Source: Luteimonas sp. JM171 (lineage in GTDB: Bacteria > Pseudomonadota > Gammaproteobacteria > Xanthomonadales > Xanthomonadaceae). Taken from it: DNA of 64,000 nt. A program made the translations under genes and the position numbers. The stretch lies in contig NZ_CP017074.1 of the NCBI RefSeq assembly GCF_001717465.1, forward strand, positions 2,384,873 to 2,448,872, in the 5' to 3' direction. Positions 47,839-56,480 of the stretch are shown here, one piece after another. Under the pieces are notes generated by a model that was not told where the DNA came from, made no database searches, and worked only from the letters and a program-made list of their open reading frames with translations. Position 1 is the stretch's first letter, and each line of letters begins with the position of its first letter.

Positions 47839-49325
47839 TGGGGCGCGACACGGCGGCAGGCACGCAAGCCCGCACAGCCGCCCTGGCCGCCGCCATCGAT
47901 CACGCGCGCGCGCAGGGCGCGCAGGCGGCCATGCCGCGCCAGGGGCGCCGGTCGTTCGATGCCGCTGCCGTCGGCCGCCTGACCGAGGGCTGGCTCGGCT
48001 CCCTGCAGTCGCTCAACGATGATCTGCGCGGCCAGCTCGACCGCGTGCGCGCCCGTTCGCGCGACATGGCGAAGAACAACGAGCTGGGCGCCCGGTTCTT
48101 CAACCTGATCGTGAACAACGTCGTGGGCCCCAGCGGCTTCGTCTACCAGGCGAAGGCGATGGACCCCAACGGCAAGCCGGACAAGGCGGCCAATGACGCG
48201 CTGGAGTGGTACGTCTGGAACTGGATGAAGCGATGCGACGTCGCCGAGCGGCTGCGCTTCGTCGACCAGCTCCGGGTGCAGGTGCGCACGCTCGCCCGCG
48301 ATGGCGAGCTGATCTGGGTGATCCATGAAACGGCCGACGGTGTGCGGCTGCAGATGATGGACCCGGCCACGCTGGACCACACGATCAACGTGGACCGGAC
48401 CCCGTCGGGCACGCGGATCGTCATGGGTGTGGAGATGGACGGCTCCGGCCGGCGCCTGTTCTACCACTTCCGCCGCCGGCATGATCCATTGGTGGAGCGG
48501 ATCCCCGCCCGCGACGTGATCCACGCCTTCATCCAGACCGAGCCTGACCAGGTACGCGGCGTGCCCTGGCTGCATGCCGTGATGCGCCGCATGCACGACC
48601 TCAACGGCTACCGCGAGGCGGCCGTGATCGCAGCCCGGGTGGGCGCGGCCAAGATGGGCGTGTGGACCACTCCCGATGGTGGCATGCCCCCTGGCAGCGC
48701 GCGCGAGGGCAACACCAGCGTGACGGATGCCGAGCCGGGCCACTTCGACTACGCGCCCGACGGCTACAAGCTCGAGGCCTGGGACCCGACCTATCCGCAC
48801 GATCAGTTCGACAGCTTCTGCAAAGAGGCCATCCGCGGCATCGCCTCAGGCGTGAACGTGAGCTACCACTCGCTGGGCAGCGACCTGAGCAGCATCAACT
48901 TCACCAGCATACGCGCCGGCGCCCTGGAAGATCGCGATTACTGGATGGTGCTGCAGGACTGGCTGGTCAACGTGGCGCTGGACCCCATCGCCGAACGCGT
49001 CATCCGCCATGGCCTGGCCCACGGAAAGATCCTGTTCCCCAGCGGCTATCCGCTGCCGCTGGCCAAGCTGGAAAAGTTCCAGGCGCACGAATGGCAGCCC
49101 CGCCGCTGGCAGTGGGTGGATCCGCTGAAGGACATGAACGCCGCGATCGCCGCCATCAACGCCGGCCTGGACAGCCCGCAGGCAATCGCTGCGCGCGCCG
49201 GGCGCGACGTGGAAGACGTGCTGGATGACATCGAGCGGTTCCAGCAGATGTGCCGGGATCGCGGCATCACGTTGGGCGGGCTGCAGTTGGCGCCGGACGG
49301 GGCGGAGATTACGCCCGACCGGTAA
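47838..49325 (+). CDS. Phage portal protein (lambda GpB family)
   Basis: 495 aa. Seen: MAKNNELGARFFNLIVNNVVGP, LQMMDPATLDHTINVDRTP, IPARDVIHAFIQTEPDQVRGVPWL and NVSYHSLGSDLSSINFTSIRAG, all typical of lambda-type portals. Twelve copies form the DNA entry ring of the capsid. Of normal length; no fused ClpP protease. Confidence 0.92.
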   Translation: MGRDTAAGTQARTAALAAAIDHARAQGAQAAMPRQGRRSFDAAAVGRLTEGWLGSLQSLNDDLRGQLDRVRARSRDMAKNNELGARFFNLIVNNVVGPSGFVYQAKAMDPNGKPDKAANDALEWYVWNWMKRCDVAERLRFVDQLRVQVRTLARDGELIWVIHETADGVRLQMMDPATLDHTINVDRTPSGTRIVMGVEMDGSGRRLFYHFRRRHDPLVERIPARDVIHAFIQTEPDQVRGVPWLHAVMRRMHDLNGYREAAVIAARVGAAKMGVWTTPDGGMPPGSAREGNTSVTDAEPGHFDYAPDGYKLEAWDPTYPHDQFDSFCKEAIRGIASGVNVSYHSLGSDLSSINFTSIRAGALEDRDYWMVLQDWLVNVALDPIAERVIRHGLAHGKILFPSGYPLPLAKLEKFQAHEWQPRRWQWVDPLKDMNAAIAAINAGLDSPQAIAARAGRDVEDVLDDIERFQQMCRDRGITLGGLQLAPDGAEITPDR

Positions 49326-49326
49326 G

Positions 49327-49365
49327 GAAAGTGGTTTGCCTTATCGAGTTTCGTTTTCAGCGGGA
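49327..49365 (+). promoter_or_regulatory. 39-bp duplicated element, copy 2
   Basis: Second copy of the element at 47267; identical over the first 19 and the next conserved 10 bases, with CGGGAGC at its end serving as ribosome site 10 bases before the protease-capsid ATG. Begins two bases after the portal stop. Confidence 0.6.
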
Positions 49366-49375
49366 GCATGTCGTT

Positions 49376-51265
49376 ATGACCAATCATCAGATCCCCAAAG
49401 AGCTGCAGCCAGGCGCCACGATCGAGCGATCGTTCCAGATCGCCGGCGCGCGCAATATCGATGAAGAGGCGCGCACCGTCGAGGTCGCCTTTTCGTCGGA
49501 GTTCCCCGGCGAGCGCTTCTGGGGCGTCGAAATCCTCGATCACAGTCCCGGCAGCATGCGCACCGAACGGCTGCTGGCCGGCGGCGCGGTGCTGGTGGAT
49601 CACGACTCCCGCGATCACGTGGGAGTGGTGGTGTCGGCAAGGACGGACGCGGACCGGGTAGGTCGCGCCACGTTGCGCTTCGGGAGGAGCGCCCGCGCCA
49701 GCGAGATCTTCCAGGACGTGATCGACGGCATCCGGCCCAATGTGTCGGTCCGCTACCAGATCCATGAAGCCGTGCTCGAAAAGGTCGAGGGCGGTAGTGA
49801 GATCTACCGGATCACCGACTGGGAGCCGCTTGAAATCAGCATCGTCTCGGTGCCGTTCGACCCCACCGTGGGCGTCGGCCGCGGCCGTGGCGATCCGCCT
49901 TCCGACCATCCAAGGAGTGCCACCATGGCAGACCAGAAAGACACCCCGGCCGCGAAGCCGGACGCCGCCGCCTCGGGCGGTGACAACGCCGCCGAGCGCC
50001 GCCACGGTGCCGACGCGGAGCACCAGCGTGCATCGGAGATCATCGCGATCGGCGAGGCCTACGCCTCGCACGGTGCCGACAAGCTGATCCCCGAGGCGAT
50101 CCGCAGCAAGATGAGCGTCGACGCGTTCCGCGCGAAGGTGCTCGAGCACCTGGCCAAGGAGCCCAAGCCCTCCGCCGACGTGGGCATGTCGGACAAGGAG
50201 GTGCGCCAGTACAGCTTCGTGCGGGCGCTGCATGCGCTGGCCAACCCGACCGACATGCGCGCCCGCGAAGCAGCCGCATTCGAGTTCGAGGTGGGTCGCG
50301 CCGCTGCGGAGAAGAGCCACAAGGAGGCCCGTGGCCTGATCGTGCCGTTCGACGTGCTGCGCACGGCGACCGAGCAGCGTGAGCTGGTAGTGGGCACCCC
50401 GACCGCCGGCGGCCACCTGGTGGCCACCGACCTGCTCAGCGGTTCGTTCATCGAGCTGCTGCGCAACGCGATGGTCATCAATGGCCTGGGCACCCGGTTC
50501 CTGACCGGGCTGGTGGGCAACATCGCGGTCCCGAAGCAGACCGGTGGCGGTACCATGGCTTGGGTGACCGAGGGCAACGCGCCGTCGGCCAGCGACCAGG
50601 CGTTCGCCCAGGTGGCCATGAGCCCGAAGACCGCGGCGGCCCGTACGCAGATCAGCCGCAAGCTGCTGCTGCAGAGCTCGATCGACATCGAGAACTTCGT
50701 GCGGCAGGACCTTGCGACCGTGGTCGGCCTGGGCATCCAGCAGGCGGCGATCAACGGCTCCGGCGCCTCCGGACAGCCGCGCGGCATCCTCAACACCTCG
50801 GGCATCGGCTCGGTGGTGGGCGGGACCAACGGCGCCGCCCCGGACTGGGAAGACATCGTCGACCTGGAGACCGAGGTCTCGGTGGCCAACGCCGATGTCG
50901 GCAGCCTGGCGTACCTGACCAACGCGAAGGTGCGCGGCAAGCTGAAGAAGACCTTCGTCGACGGCCCCGGCACCGGCGAGCGCGTCTGGCAGCCGGGCGA
51001 AACGCCGCTCAACGGCTACCGCGCGGCGGTCACCAACGCGGTTCCGGGCAACGGCACCAAGGGCACGGGCACGAACCTCTCGGCGATCATCTTCGGCAAC
51101 TTCGCCGACCTGATCATCGGCATGTGGGGCGGCCTGGACCTGCAGGTCGATCCGTACAGCGCCGGCGACAGCGGCGCGGTGATCGTCCGGGCGTTCCAGG
51201 ACGTGGACGTGGCGGCCCGGCACGCGGAGAGCTTCGCCGCGATGACCGATGCGATCACCGCCTGA
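49376..51265 (+). CDS. Fused HK97-type prohead protease and major capsid protein
   Basis: 629 aa from the ATG at 49376. Seen: N-terminal protease domain (about 1-175) with GAVLVDHDSRDHVGVV (catalytic His) and IRPNVSVRYQI (catalytic Ser region), a polar Ala-rich linker with helices (about 180-270), and an HK97-fold capsid part with FVRALHALANPTDMRAREAAAF, VPKQTGGGTMAWVTEG, SRKLLLQSSIDIENFV and the C-terminal FQDVDVAARHAESFAAM. Known: in HK97 these are separate genes and the protease trims the scaffold. Here one chain must be cut at the junction. Confidence 0.9.
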   Translation: MTNHQIPKELQPGATIERSFQIAGARNIDEEARTVEVAFSSEFPGERFWGVEILDHSPGSMRTERLLAGGAVLVDHDSRDHVGVVVSARTDADRVGRATLRFGRSARASEIFQDVIDGIRPNVSVRYQIHEAVLEKVEGGSEIYRITDWEPLEISIVSVPFDPTVGVGRGRGDPPSDHPRSATMADQKDTPAAKPDAAASGGDNAAERRHGADAEHQRASEIIAIGEAYASHGADKLIPEAIRSKMSVDAFRAKVLEHLAKEPKPSADVGMSDKEVRQYSFVRALHALANPTDMRAREAAAFEFEVGRAAAEKSHKEARGLIVPFDVLRTATEQRELVVGTPTAGGHLVATDLLSGSFIELLRNAMVINGLGTRFLTGLVGNIAVPKQTGGGTMAWVTEGNAPSASDQAFAQVAMSPKTAAARTQISRKLLLQSSIDIENFVRQDLATVVGLGIQQAAINGSGASGQPRGILNTSGIGSVVGGTNGAAPDWEDIVDLETEVSVANADVGSLAYLTNAKVRGKLKKTFVDGPGTGERVWQPGETPLNGYRAAVTNAVPGNGTKGTGTNLSAIIFGNFADLIIGMWGGLDLQVDPYSAGDSGAVIVRAFQDVDVAARHAESFAAMTDAITA

Positions 51266-51277
51266 TCGCGGCTGGAC

Positions 51278-51589
51278 ATGCTGCCCGGCCTGTACCAGCG
51301 CATGAGCAACCGGCTCGCCCAGGTGATGGGCGAGCCGGTTGTGTTTGTCGTGGGCGCCGCGGAAGTCCCCGCGCAGGCCCACTACCGCGCGCCCTGGGAG
51401 GGCCACGACGCCAGCGGGTTCCCGGTGGAGTCGCAGCAGCACACCCTGGACATCCCCACCGCGAGGCTGCCGGCTGGCGTGGTGGAAGGCGGCACGGTGC
51501 TGGTGCGCATGGCTGCCCTGCGCATCACCGAGATCAGCGCCGATGACGGCGGCATGACCCGCATCCTGGCAGCGGAGCTGCGCGCGTGA
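51278..51589 (+). CDS. Head-tail connector-like protein
   Basis: 103 aa, beta-rich (VVFVVGAAEVPAQAHYRAPW, HTLDIPTARLPAGVVEGGTVLV). Its place between capsid and gpZ matches the gpFII-type head-tail joining protein, but the sequence alone is not decisive. Stop overlaps the next GTG start. Confidence 0.55.
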   Translation: MLPGLYQRMSNRLAQVMGEPVVFVVGAAEVPAQAHYRAPWEGHDASGFPVESQQHTLDIPTARLPAGVVEGGTVLVRMAALRITEISADDGGMTRILAAELRA

Positions 51590-52128
51590 GCTCCGGCATG
51601 CTCACCATGAACGTCGACGCCCGCCAGCTCGAGCGTGCGCCGCGCGTCGTTGCGCGCGCCTGGGTAGTGGCCGGCAACCGCGCCGTGCGCCGCACCACGC
51701 AGTGGGCACGCACGCATGGCTCGCGCGCGATCGCGCAGGCCGAACAGATCCCGGTCGGGCGCATCCGCAAGCGCATGCGCGGCCAGGTGCAGAAACAGCC
51801 GAACGGATCCCTGGTGGGCAAGGCGTGGTTCGGGCTCAAGCCCATGCCGGCGTCCTACGCAGGCAAGCCCCGGCAGCTCCGCCGCGGTGGCACGCGCGCA
51901 GGCAAGCACAGCTGGGAGGGCGGCTTTGTCGCCACCATGCCCAACGGCCACACCGGGATCTTCGAGCGGATGGGGCGCTCGCGGCTGCCGATCGTGGAAA
52001 CCATGCTGCACCTGGAAAAGGCGCCCGACGCCCTGCGGCCGGTGGAGCGCCAGATCCCGGAGCAGCTCTCGAAGGCGCTGGAGCAGGAGCTCAAGTACGA
52101 AATGCTGAAACAGCAGGGGGGCGCATGA
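51586..52128 (+). CDS. Minor tail protein Z-like
   Basis: 180 aa from a GTG overlapping the previous stop. Seen: basic N-terminus with ARAWVVAGNRAVRRTTQWARTH and the segment SYAGKPRQLRRGGTRAG, GFVATMPNGHTGIFERMGRSRLPI, common to lambda gpZ-type tail proteins that connect the tail end. Ends overlapping the next ATG. Confidence 0.75.
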   Translation: MSSGMLTMNVDARQLERAPRVVARAWVVAGNRAVRRTTQWARTHGSRAIAQAEQIPVGRIRKRMRGQVQKQPNGSLVGKAWFGLKPMPASYAGKPRQLRRGGTRAGKHSWEGGFVATMPNGHTGIFERMGRSRLPIVETMLHLEKAPDALRPVERQIPEQLSKALEQELKYEMLKQQGGA

Positions 52129-52367
52129 ACGCGCAGGTACCCGAGGTACGCCACCCGGTGATCATGCGGCTGATCGAGGCCGCGCTGATCGCCATTCTCA
52201 CGGCAACGGTCACCAGCTACGCCAACCAGCGCGTGCTGACCGAGCGCCTGAACCACATGCGCGTGGACATCAACTCCACCAAGGCGCAGGTGGACAAGAT
52301 CTACAACGACATCTACTGCCCTTACGGGCGCTGTCCGCCTGCGCTGCTGCCGGGGGGTGACCAGTAA
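52125..52367 (+). CDS. Small membrane protein in the tail module
   Basis: 80 aa with one hydrophobic helix (about 14-32, LIEAALIAILTATVTSYA) followed by a coiled-coil-like segment (RLNHMRVDINSTKAQVDKIYNDIY) and two Cys (CPYGRC). Overlaps both neighbours (ATGA, TAATG). Not recognised; an Rz- or holin-like role is possible but the place in the tail module is odd for that. Confidence 0.6.
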   Translation: MNAQVPEVRHPVIMRLIEAALIAILTATVTSYANQRVLTERLNHMRVDINSTKAQVDKIYNDIYCPYGRCPPALLPGGDQ

Positions 52368-52828
52368 TGGCGGACACGCCCAACCTCTTTGCCCTGGAAT
52401 CGGTGCTGCTGGACGCCCTGCGCGCCGCGCTGCCTGCCAACGTGCAGGTGGGCAGCGGCGCCAACCTGGTGGGCCGGCAGAACCTGGCCGGCCTGTGCCC
52501 GGCGGTGCTGGTGACCCCCGCCGAATCGATGGTGGGCGGCGCCGACGATGACCCGGAAGAGGGCGACACCGTCACCGTCGAGGACGAAACCTGGACCGTC
52601 ACCGCGCTGGTGGAATTCGTGCGCGATCGCAAGGACCTCACCGCCAACTTCCAGGAGGCCGGCGAGCTGCTCGGGCGCGCCTACAGCGCGCTTCAGGGCC
52701 TGCGCGCACCCGGTTACCGCACGCTGGTCTACACGGGCCGCCAGCCGCCGGCGCCGACGGAGCAGGGCGTCTGCGAGTGCTCCATTGATTTCACCGTCAC
52801 CCGGGCGTTCGCCCCGGTCGAACCCTGA
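52367..52828 (+). CDS. Tail terminator-like protein (gpU/Gp37 type)
   Basis: 153 aa. Seen: LESVLLDALRAALPANVQVGSG, LCPAVLVTPAESMVGG and the C-terminal ECSIDFTVTRAF. Between gpZ and the tail tube, where the gpU-type terminator that caps tail growth is expected. Assigned mainly by position and fold pattern. Confidence 0.6.
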   Translation: MADTPNLFALESVLLDALRAALPANVQVGSGANLVGRQNLAGLCPAVLVTPAESMVGGADDDPEEGDTVTVEDETWTVTALVEFVRDRKDLTANFQEAGELLGRAYSALQGLRAPGYRTLVYTGRQPPAPTEQGVCECSIDFTVTRAFAPVEP

Positions 52829-52841
52829 GGGAGAACCCACC

Positions 52842-53645
52842 ATGCTCAACCACGCGAAATCCAAGAAGACCATCGGCGCCGGGCGCCTCTACTTCGAGAT
52901 CACCAACGCCCTGGGCGTGCCGATCGACGGCGGCGGCGAGGTGTACCTGGGCGACTCCCCGGGCTTCGCGCTCACCGTGGAGAGCGAGAGCCTGGAAGAC
53001 TGGACCAGCGACGGCCCGATCGCTGAAAAGGACGTCGACGTGGCCATCCGCGTCAACCGCAGCTTCAACCTGACCACCAAGAACATCAGCTTCGAGAATC
53101 TCGGGCTGTTCGTGATCGGCACCGCGGCGCAGGTGCAACAGGCTGCCGGCTCGGTGACGGATGAAGAGATCGCCAGCGTCACCCCTGGCCGCTTCTACCA
53201 GCTGGGCGCCACCTCCGGAAACCCGACCGGCGTGCGCGGCGTGACCAGCGTGGTGGTGACCGACGACGACGTGAGCCCGGTGACGTTCGACCTCAACGAC
53301 GATTACGAGCTCGATGCCGCCACCGGCCGTATCCGCATCGTCGAGGGCGGCGCCATCACCCAGGGCACCACGCTGCTGGTCTCCTACACCACGCCGGCCA
53401 ACACCCGCGGCCAGGTCACCACTGACAACCTGGGCGCCAAGTATGGCCGCCTGCGCTACGTGGAAGACGCCACCTTCGGCGAGCCGAAGGACGTCTACGC
53501 CCCGTTCGTGCAGCTCAAGCCCACCGGTGAGCTGCCCTTCAAGAGCCGCGACAGCGTGCAGCAGATGGGCTGGGAGGTGAGCGTGCAGTCGCCGCCGGCC
53601 GGTGGCTCCGCGCTGTACATCGACGGCCGCCCGCAGGCCACCTGA
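52842..53645 (+). CDS. Major tail tube protein
   Basis: 267 aa from the ATG at 52842 with GAGGGAGAACC in front, a strong site for a highly made protein. Seen: GAGRLYFEITNALGVPIDGGGEVYLGDSPGF-like start, then a beta-rich body with VTDEEIASVTPGRFYQLG and FVQLKPTGELPFKSRDSVQQMGWEV. Its size and place before the chaperone and tape measure fit the lambda gpV role. Confidence 0.82.
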   Translation: MLNHAKSKKTIGAGRLYFEITNALGVPIDGGGEVYLGDSPGFALTVESESLEDWTSDGPIAEKDVDVAIRVNRSFNLTTKNISFENLGLFVIGTAAQVQQAAGSVTDEEIASVTPGRFYQLGATSGNPTGVRGVTSVVVTDDDVSPVTFDLNDDYELDAATGRIRIVEGGAITQGTTLLVSYTTPANTRGQVTTDNLGAKYGRLRYVEDATFGEPKDVYAPFVQLKPTGELPFKSRDSVQQMGWEVSVQSPPAGGSALYIDGRPQAT

Positions 53646-53667
53646 CGTGGTGGCAGACCGCGCCAAC

Positions 53668-54141
53668 ATGCCGCCGCCGCCACCGGATCCCAGCCAGGAC
53701 CTGGGCATCGGCGGGCTGGTCCCCAGGGAGATGGTGGCCACGATCGCTGGCGAGCGTCTGACCTTCCGGGCGCGTGGGCTGGTTGAGCTGGCGCGCATGT
53801 ATCAGCACGTGAAGCCGGCCATGGAGCTCCTGGAGTCAGCGCCTGAGGGCGCTGACATCAGTGATGGGCTGATCTCGGCGCTCACCGACGAGGCAGCCGC
53901 CCAGGGGCTGCTGGCGGCTGCCGCGATCGGCGTCGACAAGCCGCTCGAGTGGGTGGCCGAGCTGGGCGGCACCGACCAGCTCGAGCTGGTGTCCCGCGTC
54001 CTGGAGGTGAACGCGGATTTTTTCGCCCGGCGCCTGTTGCCGACGATGGCCAAGACCGTGGCGAGCTGGATGGCCCGCCTCTTGGCTGGGCAGGGCTCAT
54101 CCAGCTCCTTGTCGACAACGGGCACCCGCCAGACGCAATAG
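53668..54141 (+). CDS. Tail assembly chaperone (gpG-like)
   Basis: 157 aa from the ATG at 53668; a GTG at 53647 just after the tail-tube stop is an alternative. Seen: Pro-rich start, LVPREMVATIAGERLTFRARGLVELARMY, then helical parts and a Ser/Thr-rich end (GSSSSLSTTGTRQTQ). Known: gpG with its frameshifted form gpGT wraps the tape measure during tail assembly. Its -1 overlapping frame continues to the tape measure start. Confidence 0.75.
   Translation: MPPPPPDPSQDLGIGGLVPREMVATIAGERLTFRARGLVELARMYQHVKPAMELLESAPEGADISDGLISALTDEAAAQGLLAAAAIGVDKPLEWVAELGGTDQLELVSRVLEVNADFFARRLLPTMAKTVASWMARLLAGQGSSSSLSTTGTRQTQ
54018..54024 (+). promoter_or_regulatory. Candidate -1 ribosomal frameshift site
   Basis: T TTT TTC, in the zero frame GAT TTT TTC, is a standard slippery heptamer in the right phase for a shift into the -1 frame that ends at 54245. 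No other standard heptamer was seen in the overlap. A downstream stimulatory structure was not checked. Confidence 0.5.
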
Positions 54142-54245
54142 CCGATTACACCGTCCAGCGTCTGTGGTGGCACTTGGGCGGCATCCAGCGATGCAGGGAG
54201 CGGGAGCGCATCGCGATCGAGAGCAGGGCACAGGAACGTAACTGA
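54025..54245 (+). CDS. Frameshifted C-terminal extension of the tail chaperone (gpT-like)
   Basis: The -1 frame reads on without a stop to 54245. Its end has IQLLVDNGHPPDAIADYTVQ, then RLWWHLGGIQRCRERERI, close in style to the T domain of tail chaperones (short segment followed by helices rich in Arg/Glu). The stop directly abuts the tape measure ATG. The exact slip point is uncertain: the Pro/Asp-rich stretch right after the slippery site looks less conserved. Confidence 0.6.
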
Positions 54246-56480
54246 ATGTCGAGCAAGTCCGTCCGCTTCAATATCGACCTCACCGCCAACCCCGACGCGG
54301 CCCGGCGGCTCTCGGCCGCGTTGTCGAAGGTGGGGCGCGACGGCCAGAAATCCGCGCGCGACATCGATCGCGGGTTTGCCAGCGTGAGCAATCGGCTCGG
54401 CTCCCTGCGCGGGCTGCTGGCCAGCCTGGGCGGGGCGATGTTGTTCCGGCAGATGATCCAGAACACCATCCGCCAGGAAAACGCCATGCGCCAGCTCGAG
54501 GCGCGCCTGCAGTCGACTGGCCATGCCGCTGGCCTGACCCACAAGGAGCTGGTCGACATGGCGGCGGGCTTCCAGCAAGTCACCACGTTCGGCGACGAGG
54601 CCGTGATCGAAGGCCAGGCGTTGATGCTGACCTTCACCAACATCGGCCGCGAGGTGTTCCCCCAGGCGCTGGAAGCCGCGCTCAACCTGTCCACCGGCAT
54701 GGGCACCGACCTGACCAGCGCGGTGCGCCTGGTGGGCCGTGCGCTGCACGATCCCGTCCGCGGCCTGACCCAGCTCAGCCGGGTGGGCGTGACGCTGAGC
54801 AAAGAACAGGAAACCCTGGTGCGGCGCCTGGTGGAGACCGGCCGGCACGCCGAGGCGCAGGGCATCATCCTGGGCGAGCTGGAAACCAAGTTCGGCGGCG
54901 CCGCCCGGGCCGCGCGCGACACCTTTGGCGGTGCGCTCGAGGCGCTGAAGAATGCGTTCGGGGATCTGCTCGAGGGCGACAGCGGCGGCGACGGAATCCG
55001 GGGAGCTAAAACCGCGGTCGAATCGCTGACCGAGACTCTCAATGATCCGGCGGTGAAAACCGGGTTCGCGGCGATGGTGTCCGGCGCGGTGCGCGCCGCG
55101 CAAAAGGTCGCCGAACTGATCGCCATGCTCGTGGACCTGCGGCGGTACGTCGACGACTACTTCAGCGACGGCAACGAGCGGACCGATCGCGGGCTGATCG
55201 ATGAGCGCATGCGCATTGCCGAGCGCCTGCACCAGCACCAGAATCCGACCGGTGCCAGGCGTGTTGGCCAGATGCTGGGGCTGCCGGACCTGAGCGGGTT
55301 TGACGCTGAGGCTGCGCAGGCCCGCATCGATGAGATCGACCGGGAGCTGGCGCGGCGTCGCAATGCTGGACGGTTCGCCAATGTAACCGGCGGTGTCGGG
55401 CCGGTGCCCCGCCCAAGTGCTGGGGGCAGCGAGGACGAAGACGAGGACGAGGACGACAAAGGCAAGGGCAAGGGCAAGGGGACTGGCAGCGCCGGCACCC
55501 GCGACCTGTTCGGCCCGCAGGAGGAAGCCCTCAAGCGCCAGCTCGCCCTCCTGGGCGCCAACAGCGAAGCCGCCAAGGTGCTGTACGAGGTACAGCATGG
55601 CTCCCTGGTGGGCCTTGAGCCTGCGCAGAAGATCCGCCTTGTGGACCTGGCGCAGGAACTCGACCTGGCGAAAGACCGCATCGACGAGATTGCCAGGGAA
55701 GCGGCCGAGCGCAAGGAAATGGAGGCCGAAGCGCTGGCGCTCAAGGAATCGCTCTACACCGCCGAAGAGCGCTACGGGAAGCTGGTCGACCGGATCAACG
55801 AGCTGCACGCCGCACGCCTGCTCACCGATGAAGAGCGCTTCAAGGCGCTGGAAGCGGCGGCACAGCGGCTGGCTGAAGAGACCGGCAAGGCCGGCGACCA
55901 GTTCGAAGAGTTCGGCCTGCAGGCGGCCCGCAACCTGCAGACCGCCTTCGCCGACTTTCTGTTCGACCCTTTCGAAGACGGCCTGAGCGGCATGCTGCGT
56001 GGCTTCACCGACGTGGTGCGCCGCATGGTCAGCGAAGCCTTGGCCGCGCAGCTGCTCAAGTCGCTGTTTGGCGGGGCGGCAGGCGCCGCCGACGGCAAGG
56101 AAGGCGGCTGGTGGTCCATGGTGCGGGGCTTCCTGGGCAGCTTCGGCGGCGGCAGCGCCAAGGGCAACGTATTCAGCGCCGGCGCCATGGTGCCCTTCGC
56201 CAACGGCGGCATCGTCAAGGGTCCGATCACCTTCCCCATGGCCAACGGCCAGTTCGGCCTGATGGGCGAGGCCGGCCCGGAAGCCATCATGCCCCTGCGC
56301 CGCGGCCCCGGCGGCCGCCTGGGCGTCGACGCCAGTGCCGGCGGCCGGGCGCCGGAGGTCAACATCCGCCAGATCACCGTGCTCGACCCCGCGGAGCTGG
56401 CTGGCTACCTGTTCAGCGCTCAAAACGAGCGCGTCATCGTCCAGTACCTGGACCGGCTTGGATTTGGAGCACGCAACTGA
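54246..56480 (+). CDS. Tail tape measure protein (lambda family)
   Basis: 744 aa. Seen: an N-terminal coiled region (NPDAARRLSAALSKVGRDGQ), SLGGAMLFRQMIQNTIRQENAMRQLE, the tape-measure core with HDPVRGLTQLSRVGVTLS, a charged Glu/Asp/Lys stretch near 390-415, further helices and the lambda-type C-terminus with FANGGIVKGPITFPMANGQFGLMGEAGPEA-like sequence. Sets tail length; 744 residues imply roughly a 110 nm tail if about 0.15 nm per residue holds (inference). Confidence 0.9.
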   Translation: MSSKSVRFNIDLTANPDAARRLSAALSKVGRDGQKSARDIDRGFASVSNRLGSLRGLLASLGGAMLFRQMIQNTIRQENAMRQLEARLQSTGHAAGLTHKELVDMAAGFQQVTTFGDEAVIEGQALMLTFTNIGREVFPQALEAALNLSTGMGTDLTSAVRLVGRALHDPVRGLTQLSRVGVTLSKEQETLVRRLVETGRHAEAQGIILGELETKFGGAARAARDTFGGALEALKNAFGDLLEGDSGGDGIRGAKTAVESLTETLNDPAVKTGFAAMVSGAVRAAQKVAELIAMLVDLRRYVDDYFSDGNERTDRGLIDERMRIAERLHQHQNPTGARRVGQMLGLPDLSGFDAEAAQARIDEIDRELARRRNAGRFANVTGGVGPVPRPSAGGSEDEDEDEDDKGKGKGKGTGSAGTRDLFGPQEEALKRQLALLGANSEAAKVLYEVQHGSLVGLEPAQKIRLVDLAQELDLAKDRIDEIAREAAERKEMEAEALALKESLYTAEERYGKLVDRINELHAARLLTDEERFKALEAAAQRLAEETGKAGDQFEEFGLQAARNLQTAFADFLFDPFEDGLSGMLRGFTDVVRRMVSEALAAQLLKSLFGGAAGAADGKEGGWWSMVRGFLGSFGGGSAKGNVFSAGAMVPFANGGIVKGPITFPMANGQFGLMGEAGPEAIMPLRRGPGGRLGVDASAGGRAPEVNIRQITVLDPAELAGYLFSAQNERVIVQYLDRLGFGARN

